The notes below the pieces were generated by a model. It was given only the letters and a program-made list of their open reading frames with translations, searched no databases and had not been told where the DNA came from. From positions 193,491-257,490 of the forward strand of contig JAKBMB010000011.1 in NCBI GenBank assembly GCA_021831785.1: 64,000 nt of DNA. The letters run 5' to 3'. The DNA comes from Deltaproteobacteria bacterium (GTDB taxonomy: Bacteria > Desulfobacterota > Binatia > Binatales > Binataceae). Positions 44,757-53,723 of this stretch are shown one piece after another. The first letter of the stretch is position 1; each line of letters starts with the position of its first letter. Made by a program: the position numbers and the translations under genes.

Positions 44757-45320
44757 TCACTTGGCACGGGCCAGATACTCGCGCGTCTCGGTGTTGATCG
44801 TGATCGCTTCGCCTTCAGTGATGAAGTGCGGGACCTGCACCACTAAGCCGGTCTCGGTAGTGGCCGGCTTAAGTGAATTAGTCGCGGAAGCTGACTTGAG
44901 GCCAGGGTCGGTTCTTACGACCTTGAGATTGACGGTCTTGGGCAGCGTTACGCTTATCGGGTTGTTTTCATGAAACTCGACTTCTACCTTAAGGTTCGGC
45001 GCAAGAAACGGCGCCGCATCCCCCACCAGTTCACCTGGGATGGTAACCTGGTCGTAGGTCTTGGTGTTCATGAAGTGGAAGCTGTCACCCTCCTGGTAGA
45101 GGAATTCCATCTCGGCTTGGTCCAAGATTATGCGCTCGACGCGGTCTTCAGAGCGGAAGCGGGTTTCCGTCTGGGAGCCGGTGCGCAGATTGCGCAATTT
45201 GGTCTGGACCATGCCGCGCCAGTTGCCGGGCGTTATGTGAAGCACGGTCATTACGCGCCAGAGCTCGTGATTGTTTTCGATCACGATGCCTGGACGAAGT
45301 TGCGTCGCTTGAATCAGCAT
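44757..45320 (-). CDS. efp: Elongation factor P
   Basis: 187 residues, three beta-barrel domains: KOW-like N-domain, EF-P central domain (TYDQVTIPGELVGDAAPFLAPNLKVEVEFHENNPISVTLPKTVNLKV) and C-domain (PATTETGLVVQVPHFITEGEAITINTETREYLAR). Relieves ribosome stalling at polyproline. The loop that normally presents the modified Lys (PGKG) or Arg reads PGNWRG, with Asn33 at the usual site and Arg35 two residues on. Confidence 0.95.
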   Translation of the reverse strand: MLIQATQLRPGIVIENNHELWRVMTVLHITPGNWRGMVQTKLRNLRTGSQTETRFRSEDRVERIILDQAEMEFLYQEGDSFHFMNTKTYDQVTIPGELVGDAAPFLAPNLKVEVEFHENNPISVTLPKTVNLKVVRTDPGLKSASATNSLKPATTETGLVVQVPHFITEGEAITINTETREYLARAK

Positions 45321-45781
45321 CTTTAATTACTCGGCGTCGATTATCCTCTGTCTAAATTGGCGCCGGCGGTTGAGCGGCGCGCCGGGGAGTCGACATTGCG
45401 TAAGCAGTCTGCTCGGGTTGGAAGCCTCCGCGCGCGAACTAACGACGGTTTGCGACTCCTGCCGTTTATTATTTTATCGCAATAGCAGGTTGGCGGCGAG
45501 CCTAGACCGTGGCAGGGAGCAGCCGCCCGGCGATGTCATGAGGACGATTGTCGCTCGAATGTTGCGGCGAGGACTGTGAAAAAGGCGCATCCGGCGCTGC
45601 CTTTAGTGCTTAAGCCGGACGCGTCAGGCGATGCATCCCTTTTCCACGCGCCGTTTTGGCGGCGGTCAGCGGCAGTCAGAAGTGACAATGCGGCCCGAAC
45701 AGAAGGATTTCGTGTTAGTTGCGGTCCTGCCCTGCGCACCGGCTCGCCTGAGGCCACGCAAATCCGCAGTCGCGGCCAAAC
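45321..45781. other. Non-coding stretch of about 460 bases upstream of efp
   Basis: Open frames are short and unlike any protein. A GATAAT box on the minus strand (about 45345) could be the efp -10. Nothing else is recognised. Confidence 0.45.
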
Positions 45782-45925
45782 CTAATTGGCGCGTTGCTGC
45801 TTGTAGCGGTCGGTTACGGTCTTGATCTGGCGAGATAGCTTGAGAAAGACCTCGCCTTCGTCGTAAATAAATAGCGCGATGGCGCCGGCCGCGCCGATCA
45901 ACAAGCCCAAAATAAATGCACCCAT
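45782..45925 (-). CDS. Small single-pass membrane protein, 47 residues
   Basis: Starts MGAFILGLLIGAAGAIALFI, one glycine/alanine-rich transmembrane helix (residues ~3-20), then an acidic/basic cytoplasmic tail (YDEGEVFLKLSRQIKTVTDRYKQQRAN) predicted helical. CGGAGG lies 9 nt before the ATG, and the TAG stop is clean. The helix with GxxxG-like spacing resembles YtxH-type small membrane proteins. Function unknown; possibly a dimerising membrane anchor. Confidence 0.7.
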   Translation of the reverse strand: MGAFILGLLIGAAGAIALFIYDEGEVFLKLSRQIKTVTDRYKQQRAN

Positions 45926-46110
45926 AGGTGTCGCCTCCGACTACTATCAGTCTCATATAGCACAGCACAGCGAGGTTCCCAAAGTTCCCGCCAATATCAC
46001 CCGGTTACTTTCACCAGGGTTGCGGTCGATTGGTTGAGGGAGTCGATCCGCAAAGGCTAGAATAAATAAAATCGCGTTACGGGAGGTTTCTCCAGGATTC
46101 CCAAACAAGC

Positions 46111-47133
46111 ATGACATTCGACACAGCGAATAGCGAAGCTTCGAACGCGCCGGCGCATGGATTACCCGTGGCGAGCCAGTATGCAGCCGCAACCGACGGC
46201 GCCGCGTTTCGCTTAATGCCCGAGCGCACGGTGGTTAGGGTGTCGGGCGAAGACCGGGTCGGCTTCATGCACGGCATGTGCAGCCAGGATATCAAGGCGC
46301 TAAAGCCCGGCACGGTTAGCTACGGACTGCTGCTCACCGAGCGCGCCCATGTAGTGGCGGATTTCTATGTTTGCGCGCGCGAGCAAGAGCTTTTGCTGGA
46401 GTTCGACCGAGAGCTTTGGCCGCCGGCGAGGGAGCAGCTTGAAAAGCTTATCGTTGCCGACGATGTCGAGCTGCTTGCGGACGAAAGCTTGAGCGTCCTG
46501 GAAATTCAGGGCAACGCCGCGGCGCGCGCGATTGAGCGTGCCCCTTCACCGGCCGTCGCGATGCCGGAACGGTCTCACTTCGTGACCGCGGACGACTTGA
46601 TTCTCGCGTCCTTTGACCGGCGCGGATGCCGCGGCTTTACGCTTCTCGGCGAGCACGCCGCGGTGCGCGGCTTCATGGCGCGCCTTGGCCGCGCCGATGC
46701 TGATCCACGCGCGCTCGAGGTCGGCGCGGACGCGCTTGAAATTGTGCGCGTAGAAAACGGCATACCTCGCGTCGGCGTCGACACCGACGCAAAGACGATC
46801 GCTTTGGAAGCACGGCTTGAGGCGGGGATTTCGTTTGCCAAGGGATGTTACCTTGGACAGGAGACGGTCGAAAGGGTAAGCGCGCACGGACAGCTAAGAA
46901 AGCGGCTGTTCGGCTTGCGGGTTCGTAGTGAAAGGGAGGTCGAGCGTCGGGCTGCGGTCTTGTTGGCCGGCAAGGAGGTGGGGCGCGTCAGCAGCGCGGC
47001 GCTGTCAGCGCGGCTAGGATCGCTCGCACTCGCGATTCTTCATCATAGCGCCTGGGCAGCCAACACCGAGGTTACGATCGAAGACTCAAAGGGAATGCTG
47101 GCGGCTGTGGTCAGCGACTTGCCGTTCAGCTAG
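46111..47133 (+). CDS. ygfZ: YgfZ/GcvT-like folate-binding protein (Fe-S maturation)
   Basis: 340 residues, aminomethyltransferase-like fold. The defining motif KGCYLGQETVERV is present at ~residues 246-258, with FMHGMCSQDIKALKPGTVSYGLLLTERAHVVADFYV near the N-terminus. YgfZ supports repair/assembly of Fe-S enzymes, notably radical SAM ones such as LipA. GGGAGG lies unusually far (about 25 nt) upstream of the ATG. Confidence 0.9.
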   Translation: MTFDTANSEASNAPAHGLPVASQYAAATDGAAFRLMPERTVVRVSGEDRVGFMHGMCSQDIKALKPGTVSYGLLLTERAHVVADFYVCAREQELLLEFDRELWPPAREQLEKLIVADDVELLADESLSVLEIQGNAAARAIERAPSPAVAMPERSHFVTADDLILASFDRRGCRGFTLLGEHAAVRGFMARLGRADADPRALEVGADALEIVRVENGIPRVGVDTDAKTIALEARLEAGISFAKGCYLGQETVERVSAHGQLRKRLFGLRVRSEREVERRAAVLLAGKEVGRVSSAALSARLGSLALAILHHSAWAANTEVTIEDSKGMLAAVVSDLPFS

Positions 47134-47304
47134 GAAGCACCTCGACGGTTGCAAGCCTCCGGCTCGGCCGATTCCGCCGGGGGACCTTGGCGTTGAGGCT
47201 CGCGAGATTCGCGAAGAGGCAGGCGCATCGCATGGGCGGGAAATCGTGCAAACGTCGGAGAGATTGGGCTAACTTTCATCCCCGGGGACAGGAGGGCTTT
47301 TTAC

Positions 47305-47448
47305 ATGGCTAACGTGCTCGGAAAACGCTACCAGTGCGAGACTTGCGGCACTGAGGTCCTTTGCAACAAAGCCGGCGAGGGCTCGTTCATGTGCTGCGAG
47401 ACCCAGATGAAGGTCAAAGAGGTCAAGCCGCTGCCCTCGTCAGACTGA
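47305..47448 (+). CDS. Desulforedoxin-like Fe(Cys)4 mini-protein (47 residues)
   Basis: Too short for most callers. C-x2-C (YQCETCG, Cys10 and Cys13) and a C-terminal CC (MCCE, Cys31-32) make the desulforedoxin/desulfoferrodoxin N-domain site, one rubredoxin-like iron per subunit. A fifth Cys (VLCN) lies between. GGAGGG precedes the ATG by 8 nt. Known family members are small redox proteins; in desulfoferrodoxin the domain serves superoxide reductase. A paralogue is at 52724. Confidence 0.85.
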   Translation: MANVLGKRYQCETCGTEVLCNKAGEGSFMCCETQMKVKEVKPLPSSD

Positions 47449-47679
47449 GCATCTTGAGTAATCGGACCGGCCGGCCCCCGGTGGACCGTCCTTCGCGGTG
47501 CGCGAGGTCGTTGCGCCCGTTACTCGGCCTGCGAGCGTTGCTGCGGCGGGTCAAGAGAACCTAAAGACGGCGATGAGGACGTCCACTTTTCTCGCTCAGC
47601 CAGCCCTTTCGTTCGCTCGTCCCGGCCGGCGTACAATCCCTGAACGGTTGAGACCGCCCAGCGGTCTTGCGTCAAGCCG

Positions 47680-49284
47680 ATGACGGAACGCTCAGCCTCG
47701 TTGCTGCTCTACGGTGGGGTTATTCAAGGGCGTGCGGACTGTGATTCAATTGCGATCTGCGGCGGACAAATCTCGGCACTGGGCAGATTCGAGGACTTAA
47801 GACGGCTCGCCGGGCAAGAAACGCGGTTGACCGATCTGCGAGGGGCGGTGGTCGCGCCCGGCTTTTCCGATTGCCACCTTCACTTTCTTGAAGCCGCTTC
47901 GGCCAGTGCCGGTCTCGACCTAAGCCGCGAAACAAGCCTCGCTCGAATCCTTGAGCGGTTGCGCGTCCACGCCTCCAGCACGCCGCCCGGCGCGTGGGTC
48001 AAAGCTTTTGGCTGCGATGAGGCGCAGACCGTCGAAGGGCGCGGTCCGAGCTGCGCCGAGCTTGATCGAGTAGCGCCAAACAATCCCCTGCGCTTGCGCC
48101 ATCAGACGCTGCATGCATCGTGGCTAAATTCGCGCGCAATCGAGACCCTTGGCTTGGAGGCTTGCGCGCGCGCGCTGCCCGCTGCGGCGCAGGTCTTAGG
48201 GAGCGCTGACGAGACCCTCAGCGGGTTGGTCGTGGGGCTGGAGAAGCGGCTTTCGCGGCGAATCCCGCGAATGTCGCGCGACGAGCTCGAAGCGCGCGCC
48301 CGCGCCTTCGGCGGCACGCTGGCCAAGGCCGGCATCACGTCGTTTACCGACGCCGGCGCCGACAACGGGCCTGAGGAAGTGGAACTATTCGCCGGTCTGG
48401 TTCGCGCCGGCGTGATCCGACAAAGAGTCGGCCTGATGATTGGCGCTGAGCATCTCGACCATGTGCAAAGCGCTCAGCAGACGGCGGACAAGGCGGCGAT
48501 GCGTCTTTGCGCAGTTAAATTTATGCCGGCGGCTGCGATGCAGCATGACGGGTTCCGGTCCGCTCGCGAGCGCGAGCTGAGCGAATGGGTAAAGCGGGTC
48601 GAACGCGCGCTGAAGTTGGGGCTTGCCTGCGCCTTTCACGCCACGGAAGTTGAGGAGTTGGAGACCGCGTTGAGCGTTATCGAACGCGCCCAAGCCCGTC
48701 TCAAAGCGAAGGGCCTTTTCTCCGATGAACCGACGGCTCCGGTCAGGTTCCGGATCGAGCACGGCAGTCTTATTCCGCCGAATTACCTCGAACGTCTGGC
48801 CGCATGCCGCGCCTGGGTGGTCAGCAATCCCGGGTTCCTGTACTATCGCGGCCGCAAGTACGCGGGCGAGCCGGGGTTGTCTCCCCACCTGTTTGCGCTG
48901 CGCAGCCTTATCGATGCGGGAGTGCCGGTGGCGGGCGGAACCGATGCGCCAGTGACACCTGCGAAGCCCTTGACGGCGGTATACGCGGCGGTTGCGCGCC
49001 GCAGCATGGGCGGCGACGAGCTTTGCGCGCAGCAAGCGCTGAGCATAGGCGAAGCCCTCTCGCTGTTCACCAGCCGCGCGGCGCAATTGGACGGCCGCGA
49101 AGGCGGCGTGCTTGCGGTAGGAAGGCCGGCTGACTTGGTCGTGCTCTCCGCGAACCCGCTTGATGTCCCGCCGGGGAAGTTTGAGAATCTCTACGTAAAA
49201 ATGACGATCGTAGGGGGGAGCATCGTCCACGAGGAACGCGGCCAAGCCGACCCCATCGCTTTAGAAAAGGCCCCCTTAAAGTGA
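47680..49284 (+). CDS. Amidohydrolase family protein (YtcJ-like)
   Basis: 534 residues, urease-superfamily metallo-hydrolase. Metal ligands: HxH in GFSDCHLHF (~69-71), Lys/His in FHATEVEELE (~311), His in RIEHGSL (~363) and Asp in GGTDAPVTP (~425). C-terminal composite domain ends GRPADLVVLSANPLDVPP. Acts on an amide or cyclic bond; substrate unknown. 16 nt upstream of the first crotonase gene. Confidence 0.88.
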   Translation: MTERSASLLLYGGVIQGRADCDSIAICGGQISALGRFEDLRRLAGQETRLTDLRGAVVAPGFSDCHLHFLEAASASAGLDLSRETSLARILERLRVHASSTPPGAWVKAFGCDEAQTVEGRGPSCAELDRVAPNNPLRLRHQTLHASWLNSRAIETLGLEACARALPAAAQVLGSADETLSGLVVGLEKRLSRRIPRMSRDELEARARAFGGTLAKAGITSFTDAGADNGPEEVELFAGLVRAGVIRQRVGLMIGAEHLDHVQSAQQTADKAAMRLCAVKFMPAAAMQHDGFRSARERELSEWVKRVERALKLGLACAFHATEVEELETALSVIERAQARLKAKGLFSDEPTAPVRFRIEHGSLIPPNYLERLAACRAWVVSNPGFLYYRGRKYAGEPGLSPHLFALRSLIDAGVPVAGGTDAPVTPAKPLTAVYAAVARRSMGGDELCAQQALSIGEALSLFTSRAAQLDGREGGVLAVGRPADLVVLSANPLDVPPGKFENLYVKMTIVGGSIVHEERGQADPIALEKAPLK

Positions 49285-49299
49285 GATAATTGTGCAACT

Positions 49300-50109
49300 A
49301 TGGACGACCTGGCGCATCGCGGCTTTGCCACGGTGCGGTATGAGAAACGCGGCGCCGTAGCCTGGGTAACGCTCAACCGCCCCGAGCGTCTCAACGCCTA
49401 CAACATGGCGATGCGGGACGACCTGTTCGAGATTCTGCTCGCCTTGCACGCGGACGAAGAAGTCGGCGCCGCAGTGTTGAGCGGCGCCGGGCGCGCTTTT
49501 TCCACCGGCGGCGACGTGAGCGAATTCGGCTCGGCGCCGTCGCCGATAGTAGCCCGCTGGGCGCGCTTCCGGCGCGATGTTTGGGGACTCTTGCGCGCGC
49601 TTCCGATGCCCACCCTGGCCGCCGTCCACGGGCTTGCGGTGGGCGGTGGGCTCGAGATGGCCTTGCTGTGCGACCTCGCCATCGCCGCCACCGACACGCG
49701 CATATGCCTGCCCGAGACTGCGCTCGGCATGATCCCGGGCGTAGGCGGAACGCAGACCGTCGCGCGACGCGCGCGTCAGAGCGCCGGCCTGGACCTGTGC
49801 ATCAGTGGACGCTGGATTGACGCCCCGGAAGCCCAGCGTATAGGTTTAGTGGCCGAAGTGGTGCCTGCGGCAAGGTTGATGGCGCGAGCGGCGCGACTGG
49901 CCGGCCGATTGGCGCAAAAGCCTCGCCTCGCGCTGGCCGCGGCGAAGGCCGCGGTATGGGAGGGGCTTGACCTGCCGTTAAGCCAGGGGCTGGAACTGGA
50001 GCACAGGCTCGCCGCCCGCTTGCGGCTCGGCCGGTCTCCGGAACCGGCCCCAAGCGGCGCCTCGAGGCCGAAGACTAGGGGGCACGGCAGACCTCGGGTC
50101 ACTCAATAA
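49300..50109 (+). CDS. Enoyl-CoA hydratase/isomerase family protein
   Basis: 269 residues, crotonase fold. Oxyanion-hole segments FSTGGDVSEFG (~70) and AVGGGLEMALLCD (~114), then LPETALGMIPGVGGTQTVARR. The first catalytic Glu (rat ECH Glu144 position) is kept in LPE; the second (Glu164) is Asp in GLDLCIS. Probably a hydratase or isomerase on an acyl-CoA made by the ligase downstream. Forms a run with the amidohydrolase. Confidence 0.87.
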   Translation: MDDLAHRGFATVRYEKRGAVAWVTLNRPERLNAYNMAMRDDLFEILLALHADEEVGAAVLSGAGRAFSTGGDVSEFGSAPSPIVARWARFRRDVWGLLRALPMPTLAAVHGLAVGGGLEMALLCDLAIAATDTRICLPETALGMIPGVGGTQTVARRARQSAGLDLCISGRWIDAPEAQRIGLVAEVVPAARLMARAARLAGRLAQKPRLALAAAKAAVWEGLDLPLSQGLELEHRLAARLRLGRSPEPAPSGASRPKTRGHGRPRVTQ

Positions 50110-50172
50110 TCTGGGGGGCGCGGCGGCCCGGCGGGCGAAATTGAGCACTCAAGTAAGGAGGGCAGGGATTCC

Positions 50173-51729
50173 GTGAACACGGTGAATTTCGTCAACATCC
50201 CGGCATCGGTTTTTCCCGACCAGGAGATCGTGGTCTTTGGAGACCAACGCCTCACCTACGCTCAATTGCACGACCGCGTATGTCGCACAAGCGCGGTGTT
50301 CAAAAACCTTGGGCTCGCTCAGCGTGATGTGGTGGCAGTGATGGACACCAACTCCGAGGTTTATATTGCCGCTTACTACGCGGCCGCTAAATGCGGGCTG
50401 ACGTTCCTACCGCTTAACTACCGCGCCAAGGACCCGGAGCTTGAGTATATGATTAACACCGCGGCGGTTAAGGTGCTCCTAGTCGGCGAGCGCTATCACG
50501 AGCAAATCCGACGGATTCGCCCGAGGCTCGCCACGATTACGGCGCTGCTCTCCACCGGCGCGCCGGCTGCCGATTTTCCGGCCTTGCGGAAACTCACAGA
50601 GCGCGTGGCGCCGGACGAAACGGATGCTGAAGTCGAGGATGACGATGTCTCGGTCCTGATGTACACCAGCGGCACGACCGCGCTGCCCAAGGGCGTGATG
50701 TTGAGCTTCCATGATTTCACCGCTTACGTTACCGCCAACGTCGAGATGGCTGACGGCAGCGACCGCGGCGCGGCGCTGGTCTGCGTGCCGTTCTACCATA
50801 TCGCCGGTATGGTCGCGATGATGACCAATGTCTGGAGCGGCCGCAGGCTGGTATTGATGCCGCAGTTTGACGCGCGCGACTGGCTCGGCCTGGTCGAGCG
50901 GGAGCGCATCACCCATGCCTTCGTCGTGCCGACGATGATGAAGCAGTTGCTCGACGAACCGAGCTTTTCCAAAACCGACTTTTCCACGCTCACCAACCTG
51001 GCCTACGGCGGCGCGGCGATGCCCCTGCCGGTCATCAGACGCGCCATCAAGGCGTTCCCCAAGCGTGTCGGTTTCGTCAACGCTTACGGACAGACCGAAA
51101 CGACCTCGTCGCTCACCGTGCTCGGTCCCGAGGACCATCGTCTGGAAGGCAGCCCGGCCGAGATCGAGCTCAAACTGAAGCGGCTGACCTCCATCGGACG
51201 GCCGCTGCCGGACGTCGAGGTGAAGATTATCGGCGAAGCCCGGGAGGCCCTGCCGGAGGGGCAAGTGGGAGAAATCTGCATTCGAACGCCCCGGGTAATG
51301 AAAGGTTACGCCGGGCGCAGCGACGACGCATTATTGTCCGACGGCTTTCGCGCCACCGGAGACCTCGGCTGGACCGACCATGATAACTATGTTTACTTCG
51401 CTGGACGCAAGGACGACATGATCATCCGCGGCGGCGAAAACATAGCTCCGGCGGAAATTGAAACCGTGCTGGTAAGCCATCCGGCGATTGAAGAGGCCGC
51501 GGTTATCGGCGTGCCGTCGGAGGAATGGGGCCAGACGGTCAAGGCCGTTGTCGCGCTCCAACCCGGCAAGCAGGCCAGCGCTAAGGAGCTCGAGGCGTTT
51601 TGCCGCGCGCGTCTGGCCAGCTTTAAATGCCCCGAGAGTTACGAGATAGTCGAGTCGTTGCCGAAAAATCCGCTGGGAAAAATCTTGCGCAATGAATTGC
51701 GTGCGCGCTTAACCAGCGCCCAAGGATGA
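50173..51729 (+). CDS. Long-chain/aryl acyl-CoA ligase (AMP-binding, ANL family)
   Basis: 518 residues from GTG with an AAGGAGGGC site. A3 motif YTSGTTALPKGVML (~162), A5 NAYGQTETTSSLTV, A7 TGDLGWTD, A8 GRKDDMIIRGGENIAPAEIE, A10 catalytic Lys in NPLGKILRNEL. Activates a carboxylic acid to its CoA thioester with ATP. Lies between two crotonase genes, which points to a beta-oxidation-like or aromatic/alicyclic acid pathway; chain specificity is unknown. Confidence 0.9.
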   Translation: MNTVNFVNIPASVFPDQEIVVFGDQRLTYAQLHDRVCRTSAVFKNLGLAQRDVVAVMDTNSEVYIAAYYAAAKCGLTFLPLNYRAKDPELEYMINTAAVKVLLVGERYHEQIRRIRPRLATITALLSTGAPAADFPALRKLTERVAPDETDAEVEDDDVSVLMYTSGTTALPKGVMLSFHDFTAYVTANVEMADGSDRGAALVCVPFYHIAGMVAMMTNVWSGRRLVLMPQFDARDWLGLVERERITHAFVVPTMMKQLLDEPSFSKTDFSTLTNLAYGGAAMPLPVIRRAIKAFPKRVGFVNAYGQTETTSSLTVLGPEDHRLEGSPAEIELKLKRLTSIGRPLPDVEVKIIGEAREALPEGQVGEICIRTPRVMKGYAGRSDDALLSDGFRATGDLGWTDHDNYVYFAGRKDDMIIRGGENIAPAEIETVLVSHPAIEEAAVIGVPSEEWGQTVKAVVALQPGKQASAKELEAFCRARLASFKCPESYEIVESLPKNPLGKILRNELRARLTSAQG

Positions 51730-51906
51730 GTCACCCCTGGCGATGGATATGCAGCCGCGCCGCGCCGAAGGCGGCGAAAAGGCGCCGACTGCCGCCGTCG
51801 CGGGCGAGCGAGGCGGAGCGACGCGCAGGAGAGACCAGCGCCGCGGCTCACGATCGACGCTCAATTGAGGGCCCTGCCGCAGGCGCCCGGCGCTAAGTGC
51901 CCCGCG

Positions 51907-52674
51907 ATGAACGTTTGCAGCGCAATGCCTCGGTCCCGGCGCGAACCCAAGCTCGAGCTCAAGCGCCGCGCCGGGTGTGTGATCGCCACGATGCGATGGT
52001 CGGCGCGCGGTGCCAGGCTTAACCCTACGATGGCCTCGGAATTGATGGAGCTGGCGCAAGAATTGGAAGATGACGACTCAACTCGACTGTTCGCACTGAG
52101 CGGCTCTGGCGCGGAGTTTTGCGCGGGTTTCGAGCCGGACGTCGACCCGCGGCTGGTCGAGACGCTGGCGGCGGTTTCGAAGCCGACGCTAGCGGTTATC
52201 AATGGCGCCGCGATCGATGAAGGTCTCGAGCTGGCCTTGGCGCTGGACATTCGCGTTGCCTCGCCGGCCGCCCGCTTTGCGCTGACCCAGGTCGGCCGCG
52301 GCTTGATTCCGAGCTTTGGCGGGACTCAGCGTCTGCCGCGGATTGTCGGCCAGACGGCCGCCTTGAAGATGATCCTGACCGGTGAGGCGATCGGCGCCCG
52401 TGAGGCTGCGCGCTTGGGCCTAGTTGCGCGCCTGGCGCCGCGGTCCGGGGCCTTGGCAGCAGTGGCCGGCGAAGCTATCGATGCGCTCTTGGCGCGCGGG
52501 CCAATCGCCGTCAAGCTGGCCAAGGAGGCGGTGCTCAAGGGCGCCGATATGACCCTGGCGCAGGGAATTCGCCTTGAGGAAGATCTCTATGCGCTGCTGC
52601 AAACCACAGCCGACCGCGCCGAAGGCGTGCGCGCGTTTCTGGAAAAGCGCAAACCCCTTTTCAAGGGCGAATAA
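51907..52674 (+). CDS. Crotonase-fold protein with substituted catalytic glutamates
   Basis: 255 residues from ATG at 51907; TTG at 51865 extends it by 14. Oxyanion segment FCAGFEPDVD and INGAAIDEGLELALALDIRVA are present, then LTQVGRGLIPSFGGTQRLPRIVG. By alignment to rat enoyl-CoA hydratase, Glu144 is Gln (LTQV) and Glu164 is Lys (ALKMILTG), so ordinary hydratase chemistry is unlikely. It could be an isomerase-type, thioesterase/decarboxylase-type or inactive partner. Confidence 0.85.
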   Translation: MNVCSAMPRSRREPKLELKRRAGCVIATMRWSARGARLNPTMASELMELAQELEDDDSTRLFALSGSGAEFCAGFEPDVDPRLVETLAAVSKPTLAVINGAAIDEGLELALALDIRVASPAARFALTQVGRGLIPSFGGTQRLPRIVGQTAALKMILTGEAIGAREAARLGLVARLAPRSGALAAVAGEAIDALLARGPIAVKLAKEAVLKGADMTLAQGIRLEEDLYALLQTTADRAEGVRAFLEKRKPLFKGE

Positions 52675-52723
52675 TCACGGCCGGACTAGAGGACAGTGTA
52701 AGGAGGTTCAAGCGATCCGTCTC

Positions 52724-52843
52724 ATGGCTAACCAGCTTGGCAAAGTTTACGTCTGCACCAAGTGCGGCGCGCAGCTAATCGTGACCAAGGCGGGCAACGG
52801 CACGCTTAAGTGCTGCGAGGTAGTTATGGAGCAGAAGCGCTAG
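52724..52843 (+). CDS. Desulforedoxin-like Fe(Cys)4 mini-protein (39 residues)
   Basis: MANQLGKVYVCTKCGAQL at the start, then KCCEVVMEQKR: C-x2-C (Cys11, Cys14) and CC (29-30), the same iron site as the protein at 47305 with 36-39-residue desulforedoxin length. AGGAGG lies 17 nt before the ATG, unusually far; an in-frame ATC is at normal spacing but ATG is preferred by comparison with the paralogue. Follows the crotonase by 49 nt. Confidence 0.85.
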   Translation: MANQLGKVYVCTKCGAQLIVTKAGNGTLKCCEVVMEQKR

Positions 52844-52871
52844 CGCACGCTTTCTTGCCGGGGCAGCGCGC

Positions 52872-53723
52872 TCACACCGTGTTGAAGCCGTCCTTGCCGA
52901 GCAGTACGCGATACGCGCCCAGGCGCGCCTTCATCGCGGCGATCAGCGGTCTCTCGGCACCTGCGCTAAGGGCGCCTCCGTGGCCTAGCTTGCGGCGGTA
53001 GATGTCTTCCATCCCGAGCTTTCGCGAACGCTGCCCGCCGGTGCCGTCGCCGGCGTAGGTGTCCACGATGACGCGGTCGGCGGCGTCGGCGGCAAGCATT
53101 GCGAAACGTTCGGGATTGTTCGGCATCATCGGCGCGATCGCCAGTTGGACGAATAGGCCCGCCTCGCGCAGGCGGCGCGCCGTGAGCAGTCGGCGGGCGA
53201 CCGACGGCGAGGTCGGCGTCAGCGCCCGGCGCACGCCCTCATCGTCGGTTTCGAGCGTGAGCGACACAATCAGACGCTCACCCAGAGCGCGCAGCATATC
53301 GATATCGCGCTCGACCAGCGGACTTCGCGTCTGCAGCACAAGCCGGCGCGGCGGGCGGCGCGTGAATTGCTCGAGCGCGCCGCCCGCGAGCTTAAGCACG
53401 CGCTCGTACCCCTGGTACGGGTCGGTCGCGCTCGACATGAAAACGGTCGCGTGCCGAAGCCTGTCGGCGGCTTCCAGCGCCTTAAGCTCGGCCCCCAGAA
53501 GCTCAGGTAAATTAACCTTCGCGATTACCCATGTTCCCCACGGTCCCGCAAGAGCTTGCGCAACGGGCAGCGCCCGTACGTAGCAGAACGGGCATCCGCC
53601 GCCGTCGCCGAAGGCGCACCCCACGTAGGGGTTCAGCGAATAAGCGAAATTGCTGAGAAAGCCCCCGGTCGGAGTGAGCGCCCGCGTTGCGCGGCGCTCA
53701 AGATATAACCGCGGCGACTTCAT
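52872..53723 (-). CDS. Radical SAM protein, SPL/PA0069-like, with expanded Cys motif
   Basis: 283 residues, related to the spore-photoproduct-lyase-like (SplB, PA0069, Rv2578c) group. The NPYxGC start of the group is present (NPYVGCAFG), but the cluster motif is C-x7-C-x2-C with a Gly/Asp insertion (GDGGG) instead of C-x3-C-x2-C. Other landmarks: VFMSSATDPYQGYE, LVLQTRSPLVERDIDML, VSLTLETDDE, APMMPNNPE. Role unknown; a DNA photoproduct or other repair role is only suggested by distant kinship. Confidence 0.8.
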   Translation of the reverse strand: MKSPRLYLERRATRALTPTGGFLSNFAYSLNPYVGCAFGDGGGCPFCYVRALPVAQALAGPWGTWVIAKVNLPELLGAELKALEAADRLRHATVFMSSATDPYQGYERVLKLAGGALEQFTRRPPRRLVLQTRSPLVERDIDMLRALGERLIVSLTLETDDEGVRRALTPTSPSVARRLLTARRLREAGLFVQLAIAPMMPNNPERFAMLAADAADRVIVDTYAGDGTGGQRSRKLGMEDIYRRKLGHGGALSAGAERPLIAAMKARLGAYRVLLGKDGFNTV

